Assembly (NCBI RefSeq): GCF_002926165.1
Contig: NZ_MAGP01000080.1
Coordinates: forward strand, 39,413-103,412
DNA from: Micromonospora chalcea
GTDB taxonomy: Bacteria > Actinomycetota > Actinomycetes > Mycobacteriales > Micromonosporaceae
Direction: 5' to 3'
Length of the DNA: 64,000 nucleotides
Position numbers and translations under genes: made by a program. A model generated the notes under the pieces. The model was not told the origin of the DNA. It worked only from the letters and a program-made list of their open reading frames with translations, and searched no databases. Position 1 is the stretch's first letter, and each line of letters begins with the position of its first letter. This document shows, in pieces, positions 57,418-64,000 of this stretch.

Positions 57418-58407
57418 TCAGCCGAGCAGGCCCTCGATCTCGGCCAGGTCGTCACCGGCGAGGTCGAGGTTGTCCAGCGCGGCCACGTTGCCCTCCAGCT
57501 GCGCCACGCTGCTCGCGCCGATGATGAGGCTGGTCATGCGCGGGTCGCGCAGCGCCCAGGCCAGGGCGAGCTGGGCGAGCGTCTGACCGCGCCGCTCGGC
57601 CACCGCGGCGAGCCCCCGGACCGTCGCCATCGTCTCCTCGTCGAGGTCGGCCTCGTTGAGGAAGACGCTCGTGCGTACCCGGGAGTCGGCCGGGATGCCG
57701 GTGAGATAACGGTCGGTGAGCAGGCCCTGGGCGAGCGGGCTGTACGCGATGCAGCCGGCGCCGACGCCCTCCAGCGTGTCCAGCAGGCCGTCGCTCTCCG
57801 TCCAGCGGTTCATCATCGAGTACGACGGCTGGTTGATCAGCAGCGGCGTGCCCAGGTCACGCAGGATCTCGGCGGCGCGCTCGGTCTGCTCCGAGTCGTA
57901 GTTGGAGATGCCCACGTAGAGCGCCTTGCCGGAGCGGACGATCGCGTCGAGCGCGCCCATCGTCTCCTCCAGCGGGGTCTCCGGGTCGAAGCGGTGCGAG
58001 TAGAAGATGTCGACGTAGTCCAGCCCGAGGCGGCGCAGCGACTGGTCCAGCGACGAGATCAGGTACTTGCGCGAGCCCCACTCGCCGTACGGGCCGGGCC
58101 ACATCAGGTACCCGGCCTTGCTGGAGATCACCAGCTCGTCCCGGTACGGCTTCAGGTCGCCTGCGAGCAGCCGGCCGAAGTTCTCCTCCGCCGACCCGGG
58201 CGGAGGACCGTAGTTGTTGGCCAGGTCGAAGTGGGTGATGCCGAGGTCGAAGGCGCGGCGGACGATGTCGCGCTGCCGCTCGAAGGGCCGGTCCGGTCCG
58301 AAGTTGTGCCACAGGCCGAGGGAGATGACGGGGAGCTTCAGCCCGCTCCGGCCGCTGCGCCGGTAGATCATCTCGTGGTAACGGTCGTCGCTGGCGAGGT
58401 ATGTCAC
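57418..58407 (-). CDS. Aldo/keto reductase, YghZ (L-glyceraldehyde-3-phosphate reductase)-like
   Basis: The 329-residue NADPH-dependent oxidoreductase has a TIM-barrel core with catalytic Asp/Tyr in THFDLANNYGPPPGSAE, Lys in VISSKAGY and His in DIFYSHRFDPETP. The sequence start (DDRYHEMIYRRSGRSGLKLP) and GPYGEWGSRKYLI are those of the YghZ subgroup, which detoxifies methylglyoxal and reduces glyceraldehyde phosphate. GTG 58407 is chosen; the much longer frame upstream is antisense to the next gene. It is convergent with the LPMO gene with only 1 bp between stops. Confidence 0.9.
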   Translation of the reverse strand: MTYLASDDRYHEMIYRRSGRSGLKLPVISLGLWHNFGPDRPFERQRDIVRRAFDLGITHFDLANNYGPPPGSAEENFGRLLAGDLKPYRDELVISSKAGYLMWPGPYGEWGSRKYLISSLDQSLRRLGLDYVDIFYSHRFDPETPLEETMGALDAIVRSGKALYVGISNYDSEQTERAAEILRDLGTPLLINQPSYSMMNRWTESDGLLDTLEGVGAGCIAYSPLAQGLLTDRYLTGIPADSRVRTSVFLNEADLDEETMATVRGLAAVAERRGQTLAQLALAWALRDPRMTSLIIGASSVAQLEGNVAALDNLDLAGDDLAEIEGLLG

Positions 58408-58464
58408 GAGGTCATTCTGTCCGCAGCGGAGTGCGGCCGCAGCGGCGCGGGTACGTTCGGCCAC

Positions 58465-59433
58465 ATGCGTTACGTGCAGCTCGACACCCCCAAGCCCATC
58501 TCCAAGATCGGCCTCGGCACCTGGCAGTTCGGCTCCAAGGAGTGGGGCTACGGCCCCGACTACGAGCGCCGCGCCGCCGAGATCGTCCGGCGGGCGCTCG
58601 ACCTGGGCGTCACCCTGTTCGACACCGCCGAGCTGTACGGCTTCGGCCGCAGCGAGCGCATCCTCGGCTCGGCGCTGGGCGGCGACCGGAGCAAGGTCGT
58701 CGTCGCCAGCAAGATCTTCCCGCTGCTGCCGGTCGCCCCCGTGGTGCAGCAGCGCGCCGTCGCCTCCGCCGCCCGGCTCGGCGTCGACGGCATCGACCTC
58801 TACCAGGTGCACCAGGCCAACCCGGTGGTCGCCGACACCACCACCATGCGCGGCATGCGCTCGCTGCAGGACGTCGGACTGGTCGGCGAGGTCGGCGTCA
58901 GCAACTACGGCCTGCGCCGGTGGCGGTTCGCCGAGGCCGCGCTGGGCCGCCGGGTGCTGAGCAACCAGGTCCGCTACAGCATGATCGACCGCGGCCCCGA
59001 GGAAGACCTCATCCCGTACGCGGAGCAGGCCGGCCGGATCGTCATCGCGTACTCGCCGCTGGCGCAGGGTTTCCTCTCCGGCCGTTACGACGCCACGAAC
59101 CCGCCCGCCGGGGCGGTACGCCGGGCCAACCCGTACTTCCTGCCGGAGAACCTGGAACGCGGCACCGCGCTGATCGCCACGCTGCGCGAGGTGGCCGACG
59201 CGCACGACGCCACGCCGAGCCAGATCGCGCTCGCGTACGTGCTGCGGCACCCGAACGTGGTGGCCATCCCCGGCGCGTCCGGGGTCGAGCAGATGGAACG
59301 CAACGCGGCCGCCGCCGAGATCGACCTGACCGACGACGAGTACGCCGCGCTGGTCGCCGCCGCGCGCGCGTTCCGCCCGGTCACCGGCCTGGCCGCGGTG
59401 CCCCGGATGGTCCGCGCCCGCCTCGGGAGGTGA
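58465..59433 (+). CDS. Aldo/keto reductase
   Basis: The 322-residue protein has the AKR catalytic tetrad in TLFDTAELYGFGRSE, KVVVASKIFP and IDLYQVHQANP, and an NADPH site near IPGASGVEQMERN. It is divergent from the preceding AKR (57 bp between starts) but clearly from a different subfamily. Its substrate is unknown. ATG 58465 has no obvious ribosome site, so a leaderless transcript is likely. Confidence 0.9.
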   Translation: MRYVQLDTPKPISKIGLGTWQFGSKEWGYGPDYERRAAEIVRRALDLGVTLFDTAELYGFGRSERILGSALGGDRSKVVVASKIFPLLPVAPVVQQRAVASAARLGVDGIDLYQVHQANPVVADTTTMRGMRSLQDVGLVGEVGVSNYGLRRWRFAEAALGRRVLSNQVRYSMIDRGPEEDLIPYAEQAGRIVIAYSPLAQGFLSGRYDATNPPAGAVRRANPYFLPENLERGTALIATLREVADAHDATPSQIALAYVLRHPNVVAIPGASGVEQMERNAAAAEIDLTDDEYAALVAAARAFRPVTGLAAVPRMVRARLGR

Positions 59434-59487
59434 GCGGCGCTCCGGCGGCGTCAGTGGCGACGGGCGCCGCCGGTCATCGGAGCGCGC

Positions 59488-59501
59488 TAGCGTGGATCGG
59501 G
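59488..59501 (+). promoter_or_regulatory. Leaderless -10 box of the AAA ATPase gene
   Basis: TAGCGT at 59488-59493 lies 7 bp before GTG 59501, as in other leaderless genes of this window. Confidence 0.5.
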
Positions 59502-60982
59502 TGACCGCTCCCAACCAGGTTCTCCCGGTCCCGCCCGCCGAGCTGCCGAGCACGCTCGGCGCGTTGCGCGCGACCGGCCACCAGTACCGCACGGTCAAGC
59601 AGGAACTCCGAGACAACCTCCTCGCCCGGATGGGCTCCGGCGAGGACCGCTTCCCCGGCATCGTGGGCTACGAGGACACGGTGCTGCCCGAGGTCGAGCG
59701 CGCGCTGCTCGCCGGGCACGACATGGTGCTGCTCGGCGAGCGCGGGCAGGGCAAGACCCGCCTGATCCGCTCGCTCGGCGCGCTGCTGGACGAGTGGACC
59801 CCGGTGATTCCCGGCTCGGTGCTCAACGAGCACCCGATGCACCCGATCACCCCCGCCTCCCGGGCACTGGTCGACTCGGCCGGCGACGACCTGCCGATCG
59901 GCTGGCTGCACCGCTCGATGCGGTACGGCGAGAAGCTCGCCACGCCGGACACCAGCGTCGGCGACCTGATCGGCGACGTCGACCCGATCCGGCTCGCCCA
60001 GGGGCGCACGCTCGGCGACCCGGAGACCATCCACTTCGGGCTCGTACCGCGTACCAACCGGGGCGTCTTCGCCGTCAACGAGCTGCCCGACCTGGCCGAA
60101 CGCATCCAGGTGGCGCTGCTCAACGTACTGGAGGAGCGCGACATCCAGGTCCGTGGCTACCAGCTGCGGCTGCCGCTGGACCTGCTGCTGGTGGCCAGCG
60201 CCAACCCGGAGGACTACACCAACCGGGGCCGGATCATCACGCCGCTCAAGGACCGGTTCGGCGCGGAGATCCGTACCCACTACCCGCTCGACCTCGACCT
60301 GGAGCTGTCGCTGATCCGGCAGGAGGCCGACCTGGTCGCCGTCGTGCCGGAACACGTGCTGGAGGTGCTGGCCCGGTTCGCCCGCGACGTGCGGGAGTCC
60401 CCGTCGGTGGACCCGCGCTCCGGTGTGTCCGCCCGGTTCGCCATCGCCGCCGCGGAGACGGTGGCCGCCGCCGCGTTGCGTCGTTCCGGTCTGCTGTCAG
60501 GTGCCGTGGCCTCTGCTGCTGCCTCGGCTGGCGGGGCCGGGTCGGCGTCCCGGCCGGAGGCGCCGGTGGCCCGGATCGGCGACACCGTGTCGGTGACCTC
60601 CACGCTGCGCGGCAAGGTCGAGTTCGAGAGCGGCGAGGAGGGACGCGAGATCGAGGTGCTCGCGCACCTGCTGCGTACCGCCACCGCCGAGACGTTCCGC
60701 GCCCGGCTCGCCGGGCTCGACCTGTCCGGCTTCACCGCGATCGTCGCCGAGGGCGGCGCCGTCGAGACCGGGGAACTGGTCTCCTCGGCCGAGCTGCTGC
60801 GCCAGGTCGGCACCGTACCGGGGCTGGCCAAGGTGCTCGACCGGCTCGGGCTCGGCGACGCGCCCAGCCCGGAGGCCGCCGCCGCCGGCATCGAGTTCGT
60901 GCTGGAAGGGCTGCACCTGACCCGCCGGCTCGGCAAGGACGTCACCGAATCGGGGCGCACCGTCTACGGGGACCGGGACTGA
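59501..60982 (+). CDS. Magnesium-chelatase-like AAA+ ATPase
   Basis: The 493-residue ATPase of the ChlI/MoxR class has Walker A GERGQGKTR (about residues 77-85), an NELPDL segment at the Walker B position, and LLLVASANPEDY as sensor 1. The C-terminal part contains an Ala/Gly-rich insert (about 330-355). It is followed after 2 bp by a VWA-domain protein, the usual ChlI-ChlD-like pairing of an ATPase with an integrin-type partner. Its cellular target is unknown. This is the second MoxR/ChlI-type module in the window. Confidence 0.88.
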   Translation: MTAPNQVLPVPPAELPSTLGALRATGHQYRTVKQELRDNLLARMGSGEDRFPGIVGYEDTVLPEVERALLAGHDMVLLGERGQGKTRLIRSLGALLDEWTPVIPGSVLNEHPMHPITPASRALVDSAGDDLPIGWLHRSMRYGEKLATPDTSVGDLIGDVDPIRLAQGRTLGDPETIHFGLVPRTNRGVFAVNELPDLAERIQVALLNVLEERDIQVRGYQLRLPLDLLLVASANPEDYTNRGRIITPLKDRFGAEIRTHYPLDLDLELSLIRQEADLVAVVPEHVLEVLARFARDVRESPSVDPRSGVSARFAIAAAETVAAAALRRSGLLSGAVASAAASAGGAGSASRPEAPVARIGDTVSVTSTLRGKVEFESGEEGREIEVLAHLLRTATAETFRARLAGLDLSGFTAIVAEGGAVETGELVSSAELLRQVGTVPGLAKVLDRLGLGDAPSPEAAAAGIEFVLEGLHLTRRLGKDVTESGRTVYGDRD

Positions 60983-60984
60983 CA

Positions 60985-62940
60985 ATGGCCGGCGGCAACC
61001 GCTTCCGGTACGGGCAGTGGCGCGGCGGACCCGACCCGCTCGCCCCGCCGTACGACGTGCGCGCCGCTGTGGACGCGGTCGGCTCGGACGTGCTCGCCGG
61101 CGGCAGCCTGCGCGAGTCGCTGCGCGAGCTGCTGCGGCGCGGCCCGCAGGGGCGGGGTGGCCTGGACGACCTGGCCGCCCGCGCCCGACGCCTGCGGCGG
61201 GAGGCGCTGCGCCGCGGCGACCTGGACGGCGCCGTAACCCGGGCCCGCGCGCTGCTCGACCAGGCGCTCGCCGCCGAACGCGACGAGCTGCGCGGCCGCG
61301 ACGGCGACGACGCCCGGTTCGCCGAGGCCGTGCTCGACAACCTGCCCCGCTCCACCGCCCGCGCGGTGTCGGAGCTTTCGGGGTACGACTGGGCCAGCGC
61401 CGAGGCCCGGCAGACCTACCAGCGCATCCTCGACGGGTTGCGTGGCGACGTGCTGGAGCAGCGCTTCGCCGGGCTGCGCGACGCGGCGCGGGCCGCCGCC
61501 GACCCGGCCGCCCAGCGGCAGCTCGCCGAGATGATGCGCGACCTCAACGACCTGCTCGCCCGGCACGCCCGCTCGGAGGACACCACCGACGCGTTCGCCG
61601 AGTTCATGGGGCGGCACGGGGAGTTCTTCCCGGAGCGGCCCAGGAACGTCGACGAGCTGATCGACGTGCTGGCCCGGCGGGCGGCTGCAGGTGAGCGACT
61701 GATGCGGTCGCTGTCCGACCGGCAGCGCGAGGAACTGGCCGGACTGATGCGCCAGTCGCTCGGCGACCGGCTCGCCGGTGAGCTGTCCCAGCTCGACGCG
61801 CACCTGCGGTCGCTGCGGCCGGACCTGAACTGGCAGCGCGGCGAGCGCGTACGCGGCGACCAGCCGCTCGGCTACGGCGAGGCCACCGGTGCGCTCGACG
61901 AGATCGCCGAACTCGACGAGCTGCTGGACTCCCTCGACCAGGACCAGCCCGGCGCCACGCTCGACGACGTCGACGTGGAGGCGGTCGCCCGCACGCTGGG
62001 CCGCGACGCCGCCGCCGACGTACGCCGGTTGCAGGAACTGGAACGCGAACTGCGCCGCCAGGGCTGGGTCACCCGCGACGCGGACGGGCTGACGCTCAGC
62101 CCGAAGGCGCTGCGCCGGCTCGCGAGCACCGCGCTGCGGCGCGTCTTCTCCGACCTGACCGCCGGCCCGCGCGGCCAGCACGACCTCCGCACCGCGGGCG
62201 CGGCCGGCGAGGTGAGCGGGGCGTCCCGCCCCTGGGAGTACGGCGACGAGCAGCCGCTGGACGTGGTGCGCACACTCACCCGCGCGGTACGCCGGGCCGG
62301 CCCCGGAGTGCCGGTGCCGCTCGCGGTCGAGGACTTCGAGGTGGTGGAGACCGAACGGCGGGCGTCGGCGGCCGTGGTGCTCTGCGTCGACCTGTCGTAC
62401 TCGATGATCTCGCAGGGGCGCTGGGGCCCGATGAAACAGACCGCGCTGGCCCTGTCGCACCTGATGGCCACCCGGTTCCCGCAGGACGCGTTGCAGATCG
62501 TCGGCTTCGGCCGGGAGGCGATGCCGCTGACCCAGCAGGAACTGGCGGCGGTGGAGCCGGACATGCAGCAGGGAACCAACCTCCAGCACGCGCTGCGGCT
62601 CGCCGGCCGGCACCTGCGCCGCCACCCTGGTGCCGAGCCGGTGGTGCTCGTGGTCACCGACGGCGAGCCCACCGCGCACCTGGACCCGGAGGACGGCGAG
62701 GCGTACTTCCACTGGCCGCCGCTGCCGGAGACCATCTCGGCGACGATCCGGGAGGTGGACCGGCTGACCCGGTACGGCGCGACGCTCAACCTGTTCATGC
62801 TGGGCGACGATCCGGGGCTGCGCCGGTTCGTGGACGCGGTGGCGCGGCGCTCTGGTGGCCGGATGTTCACCCCCGACCTGGACGACCTGGGCGAGTACGT
62901 GGTGTCCGACTACCTACGAGCCCGCCACGGCCGCCGCTGA
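60985..62940 (+). CDS. VWA-domain protein, partner of the AAA ATPase
   Basis: This protein has 651 residues. The N-terminal two-thirds are helical, strongly charged and Arg/Leu/Asp-rich, with probable coiled-coil segments. The C-terminal VWA domain (about 465-645) has the metal-ion-dependent adhesion site DLSYS (VVLCVDLSYSMIS), a Thr in MQQGTNLQHAL and Asp in VVTDGEPT. ATG 60985 lies 2 bp after the ATPase stop; the much longer frame upstream is out-of-frame ATPase sequence. No signal peptide is present, so it acts in the cytosol with the ATPase. Confidence 0.9.
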   Translation: MAGGNRFRYGQWRGGPDPLAPPYDVRAAVDAVGSDVLAGGSLRESLRELLRRGPQGRGGLDDLAARARRLRREALRRGDLDGAVTRARALLDQALAAERDELRGRDGDDARFAEAVLDNLPRSTARAVSELSGYDWASAEARQTYQRILDGLRGDVLEQRFAGLRDAARAAADPAAQRQLAEMMRDLNDLLARHARSEDTTDAFAEFMGRHGEFFPERPRNVDELIDVLARRAAAGERLMRSLSDRQREELAGLMRQSLGDRLAGELSQLDAHLRSLRPDLNWQRGERVRGDQPLGYGEATGALDEIAELDELLDSLDQDQPGATLDDVDVEAVARTLGRDAAADVRRLQELERELRRQGWVTRDADGLTLSPKALRRLASTALRRVFSDLTAGPRGQHDLRTAGAAGEVSGASRPWEYGDEQPLDVVRTLTRAVRRAGPGVPVPLAVEDFEVVETERRASAAVVLCVDLSYSMISQGRWGPMKQTALALSHLMATRFPQDALQIVGFGREAMPLTQQELAAVEPDMQQGTNLQHALRLAGRHLRRHPGAEPVVLVVTDGEPTAHLDPEDGEAYFHWPPLPETISATIREVDRLTRYGATLNLFMLGDDPGLRRFVDAVARRSGGRMFTPDLDDLGEYVVSDYLRARHGRR

Positions 62941-62987
62941 CCCCGCGCTCCCTCGTCCTCCCGCCCGCGTCCCCGCATGTTCTCGTC

Positions 62988-63056
62988 GATCTTGGAGTTG
63001 TGGCGCCCAGGATGCCCGGGTTCGCACTCTTCGCGAGGCACCACAACTCCAAGATC
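62988..63056. repeat. GATC-bordered palindrome 1 of the right-hand cluster
   Basis: A perfect 16-bp inverted repeat, GATCTTGGAGTTGTGG at 62988-63003 and its complement at 63041-63056, has a 37-nt centre. It lies 48 bp after the VWA gene and could also terminate its transcript. Confidence 0.8.
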
Positions 63057-63083
63057 CCCGACCCCAGGCCCCCTGAGTGTGCG

Positions 63084-63152
63084 CGATCTTGCACTTTGGT
63101 ACCCCGCAAACCGGGCAAATGGGGTGCCTGGAGGGCGCGAACTGCAAGATCG
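63084..63152. repeat. GATC-bordered palindrome 2 (CGATCTTGCA type)
   Basis: CGATCTTGCA at 63084-63093 is mirrored by TGCAAGATCG at 63143-63152. A nested stem GGTACCCC/GGGGTGCC lies inside. It has the same termini as the element at 23717-23786. Confidence 0.75.
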
Positions 63153-63210
63153 CGGGGCCGGTCGCGGCCGCTTCGCTCCCGCCCAGCGCACCGCCCTGCC
63201 CGCTCGCGTC

Positions 63211-63265
63211 GATCATGAACTTGGCGGCACTTGGTGTCCGTTATGTCGCCGCTAACCTCATGATC
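63211..63265. repeat. GATC-bordered palindrome 3 (GATCATGA type)
   Basis: GATCATGA at 63211-63218 is mirrored by TCATGATC at 63258-63265, with GGCGGCA and TGTCGCC inside as weaker inner arms. Confidence 0.65.
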
Positions 63266-63303
63266 AACCCTGTGGTGGGTGCCCGGGGAGGCTTCTTCGA
63301 GGG

Positions 63304-63360
63304 TGATCAAGGGGTTTGTGTCCTCGTGGGTGCCGGAAAGGGCCGCAAAATCCTTGATCA
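63304..63360. repeat. GATC-bordered palindrome 4 (TGATCAAGG type)
   Basis: TGATCAAGG at 63304-63312 is mirrored by CCTTGATCA at 63352-63360; TTTG and CAAAA extend the arms imperfectly. Confidence 0.65.
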
Positions 63361-63587
63361 ACAGGGCGCAGGGCGAGGCGCCCGAGCTGGACTCGGTGAG
63401 GTTTGGCGTGTGTGGGCGGGGTGTCGGGTTTGGGGGTGGTGGGCGGCACTCTGGTGGCGGAATCGTGGGCGGGCCGGTGGCGTTGTAACCGGGTGAACGA
63501 CCGAGCAAGGCCGCGCCCCCGGAGCGAGGGGGTGCGGGCTGTGGGAACAGTGCCGGTCGTTGAGTACGTGCGACGGCGTGAGCCGCG

Positions 63588-63614
63588 GGGAATCATCCCG
63601 CCCGGCCGGTCGTT
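63588..63614 (+). promoter_or_regulatory. Sigma-R/ECF-like promoter 1
   Basis: GGGAAT at 63588-63593, an 18-bp spacer and GTT at 63612-63614 exactly match the actinobacterial SigR pattern GGGAAT-N18-GTT. It points toward the secreted-protein gene at 63840. Confidence 0.55.
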
Positions 63615-63671
63615 GAGCATGGTTCCGGCGACGTGAGCCCCCGCGCCGCCCCCCGGTGGTGTGAGGCGCCC

Positions 63672-63698
63672 GGGAATGATGTCGGGCCGATGGTCGTT
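63672..63698 (+). promoter_or_regulatory. Sigma-R/ECF-like promoter 2
   Basis: GGGAAT at 63672-63677, an 18-bp spacer and GTT at 63696-63698 form a second exact match, 84 bp downstream of the first and 142 bp before the start codon at 63840. Sequence after both (CTTCCGGCG/GTTCCGGCG) is also similar. Confidence 0.55.
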
Positions 63699-63839
63699 GG
63701 ACCTGCTTCCGGCGCCGCGTAGAGGCCCCCCGCCCCGCGAGCAGCCGAGATCCCTTGAGACTTCTTTGAGCGCCTGACGGTGCCCACGCACCCCCGGTCC
63801 CCCCGGGGGGTGTGTCGACCCCCGAATGGAGCCCCCATC

Positions 63840-64000
63840 ATGAACACGATTCTGCGTAAGAGCGTTCTGGGTATTGCTGGTCTGGCTTTCACCGGTGGCG
63901 TGTTCGCCGGCCCGGTCGCCGCCCACGCGGCCGACACCACCCACGCGGTCAAGCCCGTCAGCGTGACTGTGCAGGGTGACAAGCTGATCCCGCACGGCGT
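63840..64000 (+). CDS. Secreted protein, truncated by the window edge
   Basis: Only the first 53 codons are visible. MNTILRKSVLGIAGLAFTGG begins a clear Sec signal peptide with cleavage expected after VAAHA (about residue 30). The mature part starts ADTTHAVKPVSVTVQGDKLI. Similar signal peptides occur on cell-wall hydrolase-like proteins of Micromonospora, but the catalytic part lies outside the window, so no function is assigned. Two ECF-type promoters lie upstream. Confidence 0.75.
   Translation, partial: MNTILRKSVLGIAGLAFTGGVFAGPVAAHAADTTHAVKPVSVTVQGDKLIPHG

Noticed and set aside
62988..63360. CRISPR array
   Set aside because: The four palindromes differ from each other, spacing is irregular and no cas gene is near.
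63380..63839. c-di-AMP (ydaO) riboswitch before the secreted protein
   Set aside because: I looked because wall-hydrolase genes of actinobacteria often have one, but no ydaO consensus could be placed. The repeats there fit ECF promoters better.

Overview
The window is high-GC actinobacterial chromosome, most likely from the Micromonosporaceae (Micromonospora or a close relative). The evidence is GC-rich third codon positions, many GTG starts, leaderless genes with TANNNT boxes a few bases upstream, MtrAB-LpqB, FtsEX, a long-form HPF, an actinobacterial-type tmRNA (tag AKNNRADFALAA) and SecA with a SEC-C tail. The genus is inferred.

Left part (1-25.5 kb). This follows the conserved order sahH ... 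mtrA-mtrB-lpqB-comF-hpf ... secA-Rv3235-like known from mycobacteria. Between sahH and mtrA lie an iron-uptake operon (efeUOB) with a candidate IdeR/DmdR box and a minus-strand chain (membrane protein, DUF4129, DUF4350, MoxR ATPase, DUF58) in which every junction overlaps. RDD and SpoIIM-like membrane proteins adjoin it. Two adjacent tandem-GNAT genes sit between hpf and secA. A BldC/excisionase-like regulator and the Rv3235-like gene downstream of it share a 10-bp-spaced direct repeat in their promoters.

Middle (25.5-38.4 kb). This part holds proline catabolism (pruA), a PadR regulator, the conserved block prfB-ftsE-ftsX-smpB-ssrA, a hemerythrin-like protein, a lipoprotein, a benzoylformate decarboxylase, an MTA phosphorylase, a YqgE/AlgH protein and tRNA-Ala(GGC).

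Accessory island (38.4-52 kb). Directly after tRNA-Ala comes a frameshifted C-terminal remnant of a serine recombinase whose frame runs toward and across the tRNA, then a decayed Phd/RelE-type toxin-antitoxin pair. Next is a large secreted system: a 1450-residue LamG/DNRLRE-type protein, a 2243-residue RHS polymorphic toxin with a HINT self-processing domain and a C-terminal deaminase-fold toxin, and a 375-residue candidate immunity protein that follows a strong terminator and appears to have its own leaderless promoter.

Right part (52-64 kb). This part has a DUF1772 protein divergent from an AraC regulator coupled to a VOC protein, a DUF4173-type membrane protein, a secreted AA10 lytic polysaccharide monooxygenase with a C-terminal membrane anchor, two aldo/keto reductases, an AAA ATPase with its VWA partner, and a 900-bp gene-free stretch. 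That stretch carries four GATC-bordered palindromes and two sigma-R/ECF-like promoters in front of a secreted protein cut by the window edge. Related GATC-bordered palindromes occur in two other intergenic gaps.
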